Below, in pieces: positions 8,769 to 16,901 of a DNA stretch of 64,000 bases (the first letter of the stretch is position 1; every line of letters begins with the position of its first letter). The position numbers and the translations under genes were made by a program. Below the pieces are notes generated by a model, which saw only the letters and a program-made list of their open reading frames with translations, had not been told where the DNA came from and searched no databases. This DNA comes from Mitsuaria sp. GD03876 (GTDB taxonomy: Bacteria > Pseudomonadota > Gammaproteobacteria > Burkholderiales > Burkholderiaceae_C): contig NZ_JAOCCU010000002.1 in the NCBI RefSeq assembly GCF_029840635.1, forward strand, positions 124,001 to 188,000. The letters are read 5' to 3'.

Positions 8769-9424
8769 CAGTTCTCCTCCACGCCAGGGACTTGCCGCTG
8801 ACGCGCGTTCCTCAATAGAACCGCTGCCGGAAGGTCACCGGCGGGCGATTCGACCGATGCACGAGAAACGCGAAAGAACCCATGAAAGGATCGCCCTGGA
8901 CTGCAATTGAACGGCTCGTTCGACCGTTCAGCGCTGCAGCGTTGGCGCGTGCGCCGCGGGCCCCGGGTCGGCTGTCCCGGTCCGCCGGCGCGCCGCGTGA
9001 GGCGCGACCCGACCACGGCCGGAGCCAAGCGTGTGGACGAAGCCAACACGCGCTCGCAGGCGGCGGGGGGTGGGAGAGACCGAGGAAGACATCCGGAAAC
9101 GGGGCCTGGGTGCTGACGTCAGCGCCAGGGCTTGCGACCCCCGCGCTGACGTCGTGAAACCTTGTTGTGCTGCCCGCGCCGCCTGCCGACATCCAAGGAT
9201 GCGGCCGGCCGCGTGAGCATGGTTCTGACGACGTTGCTCTGCCATCCGGCCCCCGTGCCTGCCCGCTCGCTTTGGGAAGCGGGCCCGACGACGACAACCT
9301 GATGTTGCATCACCAAAAGTAATGAGCAGCCTACTCACATTGACCGCTCACCGCCACGTTCTTGTCGAGCTCGAACGCTTTCGTCCGAGTAAAATGAGAA
9401 AAATCAAATACTTACAACGCAAAC
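8769..9424. promoter_or_regulatory. Gene-free rne/rluC divergent control region
   Basis: 656 bases hold no convincing gene: short frames on both strands lack ribosome sites and coding bias. The position between divergent rne and rluC predicts the rne promoter with a long untranslated leader used in RNase E autoregulation, and the rluC promoter near 9360-9420, where local AT content rises. A 7-bp hairpin with arms GCCCGCT and AGCGGGC occurs near 9261-9284. I could not assign a reliable -35/-10 pair. Confidence 0.55.
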
Positions 9425-10651
9425 GTGGCAAGCAGCATTATAGGGGCTAAAGCCCGCAAGGCCGCCCCAGGGACTGCCCGCAGTGCCACGAGGGGTGCCA
9501 GCCCCGCCAAACCCGGCGCGAAAGCGGGTGCGAAGCCGGTTGCGAAGGCGGGTGCGAAACCCGGCGCCAAAGCAGCCCGCCCCCCCGCGCCGGGCACGGT
9601 GCCGTCGACACCGCGACGCGCCGCGGCGCCCCCGGCGCCCCCGGCGCCGGCCGTCCCCGCCGTGCCGGTCGAGACTCCGGCGGCCGCGGTGAAGCAGATC
9701 ACCGTCGACGAGGGCTCCGCCGGCCAGCGCCTGGACAACTTCCTGATCCGCGAGCTCAAGGGCGCGCCCAAGACGCTGGTCTACCGGATCATTCGCTCCG
9801 GCGAGGTCCGCATCAACAAGGGCCGCTGCTCGGCCGACTCCCGGCTCGAGGTGGGCGACATCGTCCGCGTGCCGCCGGTGCGGCTGGCCGAGAAGCCGGC
9901 CGATCCCGCCGTCCCGGCCCGCGAGTTCCCCGTCGTCTTCGAGGACGACCACCTGATCGTCGTCGACAAGCCCGCCGGCGTGGCGGTGCACGGCGGCTCG
10001 GGGGTGAGCTTCGGCGTCATCGAGCAACTGCGCCGCGCCCGCCCGCAGGCGAAGTTCCTGGAGCTGGTGCACCGGCTCGACAAGGAAACCTCCGGCCTGC
10101 TGATGATCGCCAAGAAGCGCAGCGCGCTGACCCACCTGCAGGACCAGCTGCGCGACCGCGAGACCGGCAAGACCTACGCCGCGCTGGTGGGCGGCGCCTG
10201 GGCCAAGGGCAAGAAGGTCGTCGACGTGCCGCTGCTGAAGTTCGTCGGCGCCGACGGCGAGCGCTGGGTGCGGGCGGTCGCGAATCCGAAGGACCCGCAG
10301 GTCGACCAGGCCAAGCGCTCGATCAGCCTGGTGAAGGTGGCCGAGGCGCTGCCCGGCGCGAACGGGCCGGGCTACAGCCTGCTGGACGTCACGATCAAGA
10401 CCGGCCGCACGCACCAGATCCGGGTGCACCTGGCCCATGAGGGCCATCCGATCGTCGGCGATCCGAAATATGGCGACTTCGAGGCCAACCGCGCGCTCGC
10501 CCGCGGCGCGCTGCGCTTCGACCGGATGTTCCTGCACGCGCGCCAGCTGCGCGTGACGCACCCCGCCACCGGCGAGACGCTGACCTTCGACGCGCCGCTG
10601 CCGCCCGAGTGCGAGACACTCCTGGCCGCGCTGCGCCGAGCGGCGCCCTGA
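9425..10651 (+). CDS. rluC: 23S rRNA pseudouridine synthase RluC
   Basis: A RluA-family enzyme that converts uridines 955, 2504 and 2580 of 23S rRNA to pseudouridine. An S4 RNA-binding domain (about residues 90-150, AGQRLDNFLIRELKG) precedes the synthase domain with catalytic Asp in VHRLDKETSGLLMIAKK (about 220-236) and GRTHQIRVHLAHEGHPIVGD. The first about 85 residues are Ala/Lys/Pro-rich low complexity, beyond the usual RluC length (about 320). The start is a GTG at 9425 without a clear ribosome site, so translation could start later, for example at an internal GTG just before KQITVDEG. It leads the conserved run rluC-HAD-Rieske-sppA. Confidence 0.93.
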   Translation: MASSIIGAKARKAAPGTARSATRGASPAKPGAKAGAKPVAKAGAKPGAKAARPPAPGTVPSTPRRAAAPPAPPAPAVPAVPVETPAAAVKQITVDEGSAGQRLDNFLIRELKGAPKTLVYRIIRSGEVRINKGRCSADSRLEVGDIVRVPPVRLAEKPADPAVPAREFPVVFEDDHLIVVDKPAGVAVHGGSGVSFGVIEQLRRARPQAKFLELVHRLDKETSGLLMIAKKRSALTHLQDQLRDRETGKTYAALVGGAWAKGKKVVDVPLLKFVGADGERWVRAVANPKDPQVDQAKRSISLVKVAEALPGANGPGYSLLDVTIKTGRTHQIRVHLAHEGHPIVGDPKYGDFEANRALARGALRFDRMFLHARQLRVTHPATGETLTFDAPLPPECETLLAALRRAAP

Positions 10652-10682
10652 CCGCGGACCTTCCGCCCAGCCTCCACCGCCC

Positions 10683-11339
10683 ATGCCTCAACGCTTCGAC
10701 CTGATCGTCTTCGACTGGGACGGCACCCTGTTCGACTCCACCGCGCTGATCGTGCGCTGCATGCAGGCCGCCGCGGCGGACCTCGGGATCGAGCCGCCGT
10801 CGCGCGAGCGCGCCGCCTACGTCATCGGCATGGGCCTGATCGAGGCGCTGCGCCACGCGCTGCCGGGCCTGGACGCGTCGCGCTACCCGGAACTGGGCCA
10901 GCGCTACCGCCATCACTACTTCGCGTCGGCGCACGAGGTGACGCTGTTCGACGGCGTGCCCGAGCTGCTGCGCGACCTGAAGGCCCGCCACCACTGGCTG
11001 GCGGTGGCCACCGGCAAGAGCCGGCGCGGCCTGGACGAGGCGCTGGCGGCGGTGGACATGCGCACGCTGTTCGACGGCACCCGCACCGCCGACGAGACCG
11101 CCGGCAAGCCTGACCCGCGGATGCTGCTGGAGCTGATGCGCGAGTTCGGCGCCGAGCCCGAACGCACGCTCATGATCGGCGACACCACCCACGACCTGCA
11201 GCTGGCGCTCAACGCCGGCTGCCCGGCGGTGGCGGTGACCTACGGCGCGCACGCGCACGAGTCGCTGCTCGACTTCGACCCGCTGCTGGTGGCGCACGAC
11301 GTGGCGACGCTGCACGCGTGGCTGCTGGCCAACGCCTGA
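10683..11339 (+). CDS. HAD-superfamily phosphatase (phosphoglycolate-phosphatase-like)
   Basis: A 218-residue HAD-IA hydrolase. Motif I is FDWDGTLFDS with both catalytic aspartates, motif II is ATGKSRRGL, motif III the Lys of AGKPDPRML, and motif IV MIGDTTHDLQ. An alpha-helical cap lies between motifs I and II. It is cytosolic and probably hydrolyses a small phosphorylated metabolite; Gph-like proteins are the nearest relatives. It begins 31 bases after rluC and is followed 19 bases later by a Rieske protein, an arrangement conserved in Burkholderiales, where the substrate has not been settled. Confidence 0.9.
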   Translation: MPQRFDLIVFDWDGTLFDSTALIVRCMQAAAADLGIEPPSRERAAYVIGMGLIEALRHALPGLDASRYPELGQRYRHHYFASAHEVTLFDGVPELLRDLKARHHWLAVATGKSRRGLDEALAAVDMRTLFDGTRTADETAGKPDPRMLLELMREFGAEPERTLMIGDTTHDLQLALNAGCPAVAVTYGAHAHESLLDFDPLLVAHDVATLHAWLLANA

Positions 11340-11358
11340 TCCGCGCGAGATCGCCCCG

Positions 11359-11757
11359 ATGTTCCCGAGCATGACGCCCGAGCAAGTCCCGACCCCGGTG
11401 CCGCTGTGCGCCTCCGCCGAGCTGGAGGAGCGCGGCCGCGCCCACACCTTCGACGTGCTCCATTTCCGCCAGCCGGCGTCGGCCTTCGCGCTGCGCTTCG
11501 ACGGCGAGGTGGTCGCCTACCTGAACCGCTGCGCCCATGTGCCGACGGAGATGGACTGGCAGGAGGGCGAGTTCCTGGACAGCCGCAAGGAATTCATCAT
11601 CTGCAGCATCCACGGCGCGGTCTACCACCCGCGCGACGGCCGTTGCGTGACCGGCATGTGCGGCCGCATCGGCCTGACCAAGCTCGACGTGCGGGAGCGC
11701 GACGGGCAGGTGGTCTGGTATCCCTCCCGCGACACGCGACCCGTCTTCGAGGACTGA
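11359..11757 (+). CDS. Rieske [2Fe-2S] domain protein
   Basis: A 132-residue stand-alone Rieske ferredoxin-like protein. The two ligand pairs are visible: C-x-H in NRCAHVPTEMDW and C-x-x-H in ICSIHGAVYHP, the spacing of Rieske centres. It lacks a signal peptide or membrane helix, so it is a soluble electron carrier or an accessory to an unknown oxygenase or reductase. It is placed between a HAD phosphatase and the SppA protease, and its stop is directly followed by the sppA ATG, implying translational coupling. Function of this conserved little protein in the operon is unknown. Confidence 0.88.
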   Translation: MFPSMTPEQVPTPVPLCASAELEERGRAHTFDVLHFRQPASAFALRFDGEVVAYLNRCAHVPTEMDWQEGEFLDSRKEFIICSIHGAVYHPRDGRCVTGMCGRIGLTKLDVRERDGQVVWYPSRDTRPVFED

Positions 11758-12843
11758 ATGACCCATCCCCACGACACCGACAGCGGCCCGGACCACGGCC
11801 TGCCGCGTCCGATCCCCGACGCGACGCCGCGGCCCGAGGACATGCTCAAGCAGGCCGAGGCGCCCGAGGGGCCTCGCGCCTCGACGACGGCGGCGACGGC
11901 CACGGGCAGCGCCGGCGTGCCCGGCCGCTACGAGCACGTGATCGAGCAGTTCGCCCACGACTACCTGCGCGACCGCCGCAGCGACCGGCGCTGGAAGACC
12001 TTCTTCCGGCTGATCTGGGTGACGCTGGCGCTGCTGCTGGTGTGGTCGATGTTCGCGTCCAAGCACCATGGCGGCGCGGCGACCGGGCCGCACACCGCGC
12101 TGGTCGAGGTGCGCGGCGAGATCGCGCCCGACACCGAGGCCAGCGCCGAGCTGATCAACGCCGCGCTGAAGGCGGCGTTCGAGGACCAGGGCTCGCAGGC
12201 GGTGGTGCTGCGCATCAACTCGCCGGGCGGCAGCCCGGTGCAGGCCGGCATCGTCAACGACGAGCTCAAGCGGCTCAAGGCGCTGCACAACAAGAAGGTC
12301 TACGCGGTGGTGGAGGAGATCTGCGCCTCCGGCGCGTACTACATCGCCGCGGGCGCGGACGAGATCTACGTCGACAAGGCGTCGGTGGTCGGGTCGATCG
12401 GCGTGCTGATGGACGGCTTCGGTTTCACCGAGGTGATGAAGAAGGTCGGTGTCGAGCGCCGGCTGATGACGGCGGGCGAGAACAAGGGGATGCTGGATCC
12501 GTTCTCGCCGGTGACGCCCAAGCAGCAGGCGTACGCGCAGGCGATGCTCGACCAGATCCACCAGCAGTTCATCGCGGTGGTGCGCGAAGGGCGCGGCGAT
12601 CGCCTGAAGGAAACGCCGGAGATGTTCTCGGGCCTGTTCTGGAACGGCGAGCAGGCAGTCAAGATGGGCCTGGCCGACGGCATGGGCAACCTGGACTACG
12701 TCGCCCGCGAAGTGGTGAAGGCCGAGGACGTCATCGACTACACGCCGCGCGACAACGTCGCCGAGCGCATCGCCAAGCGCTTCGGCGCGTCGCTGGGCGA
12801 GGGCGCGGTCAAGGCGATGCGGTCGATGGCCACGATCCGCTGA
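11758..12843 (+). CDS. sppA: S49-family signal peptide peptidase (SppA type)
   Basis: A 361-residue membrane-anchored serine protease of family S49, which degrades signal peptides and other membrane-embedded peptides. One transmembrane helix (about residues 82-101, FFRLIWVTLALLLVWSMF) precedes a single ClpP-like domain. The catalytic Ser is in EICASGAYYIAAGADE and the general-base Lys probably in TAGENKGMLDPF. This is the short one-domain form, as in Gram-positive SppA, rather than the two-domain 67-kDa E. coli protein. The ATG immediately follows the Rieske stop codon. Confidence 0.92.
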   Translation: MTHPHDTDSGPDHGLPRPIPDATPRPEDMLKQAEAPEGPRASTTAATATGSAGVPGRYEHVIEQFAHDYLRDRRSDRRWKTFFRLIWVTLALLLVWSMFASKHHGGAATGPHTALVEVRGEIAPDTEASAELINAALKAAFEDQGSQAVVLRINSPGGSPVQAGIVNDELKRLKALHNKKVYAVVEEICASGAYYIAAGADEIYVDKASVVGSIGVLMDGFGFTEVMKKVGVERRLMTAGENKGMLDPFSPVTPKQQAYAQAMLDQIHQQFIAVVREGRGDRLKETPEMFSGLFWNGEQAVKMGLADGMGNLDYVAREVVKAEDVIDYTPRDNVAERIAKRFGASLGEGAVKAMRSMATIR

Positions 12844-12962
12844 GCCGCTGATCCGTTTCTCTCCGAGGGCGGCGGCGGCGACAATCCGCCGCTGACCCTC
12901 CGCCCGACCCAGCCATCGCTCGGCAGGCCTGTTCCCGTTTCCCTGATCCCAGGACCGAACCC

Positions 12963-13853
12963 ATGAACACTGCCTTCCGAAGCGCCGCGCTGGCGCTCGT
13001 TCCGATGCTGCTCGCGGCTTGCGCGACGCCCTCCGCTTCGACCGGCGCCGCGACCGGCGCTGCGACCGCGTCCGCGACTTCATCCGCCGCCGGCTCCGCG
13101 TCCAAGCCCGAACCCGAGTTCGTCCTGCTGGGCGAGCTCCACGACAACCCCGATCACCACCGCGCCCGCGCGGAGCAACTGCGCCGGCTGATCGCGCAGG
13201 AGCCGAAGACCGTCGTCGTCTTCGAGCAGTTCTCGCGCGGCGAGGACGCGGCCGTCGCGCAGGCGCGCCAGGCGCGGCCCGGCGACGTGGAGGCGGTCAT
13301 CGAGGCCGCGAAGTTCGACCGCAAGAGCTGGCGCTGGCCGCTGCACCAGCCGCTGTTCGAGGCCGCGCTGCAGTCCGGCGCGGAAGTGCGGGGCGGCAAC
13401 ATCGATCGCGACCAGGTCCGCAAGATCGTCCGCGAGGGCGACGCCGCCTGGCCCGCCGACCTGCTGGCGCTGCGTGCGCGCGTCGCGTGGAACGGTACGC
13501 AGCAGGACACGTTGCGCAAGGACATCCAGGACGGCCACTGCGGCGCGATGCCCGAAGCGATGCTGCCCGGCATGGTGCAGGCCCAGCGCGCGCGGGACGC
13601 GGCGATGGCGCAGGCGATGCTCGACGCGCGGCAGGCCGGCGCGAAGCGGGTCGTGCTGATCGCGGGGAACGGGCACGTGCGGCGCGACGTGGCGGTGCCG
13701 GTGTACTTGCAGGCTGCCGGCGTGCCGGCATCGGACATCGACGCGGTGGCCTATCTCGAGCCCGGCAGCGCCGCGCCGTTCGGCGGCTACGACCACGTCG
13801 AGCGCGCACCCGCGCCGTCGCGCGAGGATCCCTGCGCGCAGTTCAAGCGCTAA
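12963..13853 (+). CDS. ChaN-like lipoprotein
   Basis: A 296-residue lipoprotein: MNTAFRSAALALVPMLLAAC has a lipobox (LAAC, Cys20), followed by a Ser/Ala/Thr linker to about residue 48. The domain then starts FVLLGELHDNPDHHRARAEQ, the hallmark of the ChaN/Tiki-like family; further conserved parts are VVVFEQFSRG and VVLIAGNGHVRRDVAVP. In Campylobacter ChaN binds haem and may help iron uptake; the E. coli name came from calcium-related genetics. The haem-binding role here is inference. Its stop overlaps that of the convergent agaR by three bases. Confidence 0.85.
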   Translation: MNTAFRSAALALVPMLLAACATPSASTGAATGAATASATSSAAGSASKPEPEFVLLGELHDNPDHHRARAEQLRRLIAQEPKTVVVFEQFSRGEDAAVAQARQARPGDVEAVIEAAKFDRKSWRWPLHQPLFEAALQSGAEVRGGNIDRDQVRKIVREGDAAWPADLLALRARVAWNGTQQDTLRKDIQDGHCGAMPEAMLPGMVQAQRARDAAMAQAMLDARQAGAKRVVLIAGNGHVRRDVAVPVYLQAAGVPASDIDAVAYLEPGSAAPFGGYDHVERAPAPSREDPCAQFKR

Positions 13854-14662
13854 GCCAGGACGACCTCGACACCCCGGCGCCGCAGCTCGCCGACGATCGC
13901 CTCGTCGGCCTCCTTGTCGGTGATCAGCATGTCGATCTGCTCGACGGTCGCGATCACGGAGAGGTTCCGCTTCATCAGCTTGGAGGCGTCCGCCACGGCC
14001 ACGATCTGGCGCGCGATCTTCATCATCTGCGCGTTCAGCTGCGCCTCCAGCAGGTGCGGCGTCATCAGGCCGATCTCCGGATCCAGGCTGTCCACGCCAA
14101 GGAACAAGCGGTCCGCATAGAGGCTCTGCAAGGCCGTCACCGCTTGCGGACCGGACAGCGAGTACGAGTTCTGCCGCAGCAGCCCGCCCGGCATGATCAC
14201 GTTCACCCCCGGCACCGTCGCCAGCAGCACCGCGATGTTCAGCGCATTGGTGATCACGTTCAGCGACTGCAAGCGCAGCCCGCGGATCTGCTTGGCGATC
14301 TCCTCGGTCGTCGAGCCCGAGTCCAGCAGGATCGTCTCGCCATCGCGGATCAGCTTCGCCGCCTCGACGGCGATCCGCACCTTCTGCTCGTGATGCAGCT
14401 TCTGCTTGACGCCGATCGGCACCTCCTCGGTGTCGCGGTGCGCCAGCGCGCCGCCGTGCGTGCGCAGCAGCGCGCCGGTCGCCGCCAGCGCGTTCAGGTC
14501 GCTGCGGATCGTCACCACCGAGATGCCGAATCGCTCGGCCAGCTCCTCGACCGTCACCTTGCCCTGCGCCTGCACCTGCTCCCGGATGAGCTGGCGGCGC
14601 TCGTCGATCAGCAGCGAGGCATCCGCCCGGTCGGCGGTGGGAGCGGTGGAGGAGGTGGTCAT
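13850..14662 (-). CDS. agaR: DeoR-family repressor of amino-sugar catabolism (AgaR-like)
   Basis: A 270-residue DeoR regulator: an N-terminal winged helix (about residues 20-75, RRQLIREQVQAQGKVTVEEL and FGISVVTIRSDLNAL) followed by the phosphosugar-sensing DeoRC domain (ILLDSGSTTEEIAKQI, VITNALNIAVLL, GGLLRQNSYSLSGPQA). It is the last gene on the leftward aga strand, 62 bases after the kinase, and has a CTTTCGAA motif just ahead of its start, suggesting its own autoregulated promoter. E. coli AgaR, of this family, represses GalNAc/galactosamine genes and recognises CTTTC-type repeats; the neighbours make the same job likely here. Confidence 0.9.
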   Translation of the reverse strand: MTTSSTAPTADRADASLLIDERRQLIREQVQAQGKVTVEELAERFGISVVTIRSDLNALAATGALLRTHGGALAHRDTEEVPIGVKQKLHHEQKVRIAVEAAKLIRDGETILLDSGSTTEEIAKQIRGLRLQSLNVITNALNIAVLLATVPGVNVIMPGGLLRQNSYSLSGPQAVTALQSLYADRLFLGVDSLDPEIGLMTPHLLEAQLNAQMMKIARQIVAVADASKLMKRNLSVIATVEQIDMLITDKEADEAIVGELRRRGVEVVLA

Positions 14663-14682
14663 GGGAATCCGGAAGTCGTGAA

Positions 14683-14690
14683 CTTTCGAA
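14683..14690. promoter_or_regulatory. Candidate AgaR half-site before agaR
   Basis: CTTTCGAA lies 21 bases ahead of the agaR ATG. The same core recurs several times in the divergent control region at 19183-19418, so a common regulator is likely. Confidence 0.4.
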
Positions 14691-14724
14691 TGATATCGAC
14701 GCGGCTGCGTTCGCAAGCCCGTCG

Positions 14725-15681
14725 TCAGGCCTGCGGCCGTAGGCGGAAACCCGCCAGCCGCGCCGCGTACATCGCCGCGCCGAGCTCCGGCCCGAAACGC
14801 GGCGCCCTCAGCGTCGCGTTCGGCAGGTCCCGCGCCAGCGCCGCGCGCAGCGCGTCGGTCACCGCCGCGCCCGCCTCGAAGACACCCCCGGTGTAGGACA
14901 CCGGCACCGCCGCGTCCGCCGGCAGCGCGAGCCGCCGCGCCACCGCGACCGCCAGCGCCGCGAGCTCCTCGCCCGCGCGCGTCAGCAGCGCGCCGGCCTG
15001 CGTGTCGCCGTCCGCCGCCGCCGCAGACACCAGCCGCGCGAACTGCGCCAGCCGGCTGCGCGCCGCGTCGCCGTTGATCGCGGCGCACAGGTCCAGGTCC
15101 TGCGCCAGCTGGAACTGCGCGCGCACCAGCGCCAGCAGCGGTCCCTCCGGCGCGCGGCCGTCGGACATGCGCGAGAACAGGCCCAGCCCCTCGCGCGCCA
15201 GCCAGTAGGCCGAGCCCTCGTCGCCGAAGACCTCGCCCCAGCCGCCGGTGCGCACGCCGCGTTCGCCCCACTGGCCGTAGGCCATGGACCCGGTGCCAGC
15301 GACCAGGCTGATGCCGTCGTCGCCGCCGAGCGAGCCCGCCCAGCTGCAGATCATGTCGTTGCCGATGCGCGCGCGCGGCAGCACGCCGTCCAGCAGCGCG
15401 TCGAACGACGGCGCCAGCGCGCTGTCCTCGCCGTTCGCCGGCAGGCCGGCGAAGGCGGAGGTGATCTGCGCCGGCGCGAGCCCCGCCAGTCGCAGCGTCT
15501 CGGCGACGCCGTCGCGCAGCAGCGCGCGCAGCGCCTCGAAGCCGATCTCGAGGTAGTAGCTGGTGGGGCCGACATGCCGCGCGAGCAGCCGGCCGTCGCC
15601 GTCCAGCAGCAGGAACGAGGTCTTCGTGCCGCCGCCGTCGATGCCGAGGAAGGCGGCGCGGTCAGGGGATCCGGAGCTCAT
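14725..15681 (-). CDS. BadF/BadG-type N-acetylhexosamine or hexosamine kinase (AgaK-like)
   Basis: A 318-residue ASKHA-fold sugar kinase of the N-acetylglucosamine-kinase family. Phosphate-1 motif FLGIDGGGTKTSFLLLD (residues 10-26), phosphate-2 region LVAGTGSMAYGQWG, and GDEGSAYWLAREGL are present. It should phosphorylate an incoming amino sugar at C6 in the cytosol. Placed 5 bases after agaS and next to agaR, it is best read as a galactosamine or N-acetylgalactosamine kinase (AgaK, known from Shewanella), replacing the PTS that E. coli uses. Substrate choice between GalN, GalNAc and GlcNAc cannot be settled from sequence. Confidence 0.88.
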   Translation of the reverse strand: MSSGSPDRAAFLGIDGGGTKTSFLLLDGDGRLLARHVGPTSYYLEIGFEALRALLRDGVAETLRLAGLAPAQITSAFAGLPANGEDSALAPSFDALLDGVLPRARIGNDMICSWAGSLGGDDGISLVAGTGSMAYGQWGERGVRTGGWGEVFGDEGSAYWLAREGLGLFSRMSDGRAPEGPLLALVRAQFQLAQDLDLCAAINGDAARSRLAQFARLVSAAAADGDTQAGALLTRAGEELAALAVAVARRLALPADAAVPVSYTGGVFEAGAAVTDALRAALARDLPNATLRAPRFGPELGAAMYAARLAGFRLRPQA

Positions 15682-15686
15682 GTCGA

Positions 15687-16862
15687 TCAGGGGGCCGGTT
15701 GGTCGAGCGGGTGGATGACGACGCCGCTGACGACGCGCGTCACGGTGCCGGAGGCGCTCGGATTGTCCGGCGTGATGCCCAGCTTGAGCGACGCCAGCAG
15801 CGCCAGGCACTGCGCGAAGACCAGCGCCACCGGCGCCAGCGCCAGGTCGGGCGCGTTGACCGGCAGCTCGAGCAGCACGTCGTCCGCGGCCAGCGCGTCC
15901 TCGGCGTTCAGCGCCGAGGTGCTCAGCGCCACCACGCGGCCGCGGCCCTGGCGGCGCAGCTCGCGCAGCAGGTCCAGGTCGTAGCGCCGCGTGTAGCTGT
16001 CGTTGGACAGCAGGATCAGCACCAGCGTGCGGTCGTTGAGCACCGTCTTCGGGCCGTGCCGGAAACCCAGCGGCGAATCCGCCATCGCGACCAGCCGGCC
16101 GTCGGTCAGCTCCAGCATCTTCAGCGCCGCCTCCCGCGCCAGGCCCTGCAGCCCGTTGCTGCCCAGCACCACCAGCCGCTCGAACGGCTGGTCGGCCAGC
16201 GCGCGCAGGCGCTCCGGCTCGGCGGCGAGCAGCGCGCGCGCCGCGTCGCTGAGCGCCGAGACCGCCGGCAGCGCCATGCCGAAGGCCCAGGCCGCCGCCA
16301 GCAGCATGCCGGTGAAGCTGGAGGTCATCGCGAAGGAGCGGTCGTGCGTCTCGTCGGGCAGCAGCAGCACGTGGGCGCGCGCGCGCTCGCCCAGGCGGCG
16401 CGCCAGCGTGCCCTCGGCCGCGCAGGTGACCGCCAGGTGGTGGCATTCGCCGACGGTGGCGTCGGCCAGGTCGACCGCCGCCAGGCTCTCCGGGCTGTTG
16501 CCCGAGCGCGCGAAGGACACCAGCAGCGTCGGCACGTCCGGCTGCAGGCACTGCGCCGGGTTGGAGACGATGTCGGTGGTGGCGATCGCCTCGACCCGCA
16601 GGCCGGAGCGGCTGCCCAGCTGCTGCAGCAGCGCCGGCGCCAGGCATTGGCCGATGAAGGCCGAGCTGCCCGCGCCGGTCAGCACGATGCGCAGGTCGGG
16701 CTTGGCCAGCAGCGGCTGGAGGAAGTCGTCCAGCGCCGCGCGCCGCGATTGCAGCAGCGCGTGCACCGTCTTCCAGACGTCGGGTTGCTGGGCGATCTCG
16801 CGCGCGGTGTGCGCGGCGCCGCGGCGCTCGAGGTCGGCGGCATCGAAGTGGAGCAGGGTCAT
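15687..16862 (-). CDS. agaS: Galactosamine-6-phosphate deaminase/isomerase AgaS
   Basis: A 391-residue protein with two SIS sugar-isomerase domains: LTGAGSSAFIGQCLAP and LVSFARSGNSPESLAAV in the first (about 55-200) and LGSNGLQGLAREAALKMLEL with DSPLGFRHGPKTVLN in the second. This is the AgaS/GlmS-like family; E. coli AgaS converts galactosamine-6-phosphate to tagatose-6-phosphate plus ammonia. GatZ lies 39 bases upstream and the kinase 5 bases downstream, so substrate supply and product use are adjacent. The ribosome site before ATG is weak. Confidence 0.9.
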   Translation of the reverse strand: MTLLHFDAADLERRGAAHTAREIAQQPDVWKTVHALLQSRRAALDDFLQPLLAKPDLRIVLTGAGSSAFIGQCLAPALLQQLGSRSGLRVEAIATTDIVSNPAQCLQPDVPTLLVSFARSGNSPESLAAVDLADATVGECHHLAVTCAAEGTLARRLGERARAHVLLLPDETHDRSFAMTSSFTGMLLAAAWAFGMALPAVSALSDAARALLAAEPERLRALADQPFERLVVLGSNGLQGLAREAALKMLELTDGRLVAMADSPLGFRHGPKTVLNDRTLVLILLSNDSYTRRYDLDLLRELRRQGRGRVVALSTSALNAEDALAADDVLLELPVNAPDLALAPVALVFAQCLALLASLKLGITPDNPSASGTVTRVVSGVVIHPLDQPAP

Positions 16863-16901
16863 CGTGGCAGGTCTTGTTCTCGTGGAAGGAAGCGTCGGCG
16901 C

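Noticed and set aside
5562-8801. 1079-codon plus-strand frame opposite rne
   Set aside because: RNase E on the minus strand is certain; the opposite frame has only biased low-complexity sequence.
8812-9338. Several small frames in the rne/rluC gap
   Set aside because: No ribosome sites, no conserved motifs and Arg-rich composition; better read as untranslated leader and promoter DNA.
9362-9395. TTGTCG and TAAAAT as an rluC promoter
   Set aside because: The spacing is 22 bases, too long for a sigma-70 promoter.
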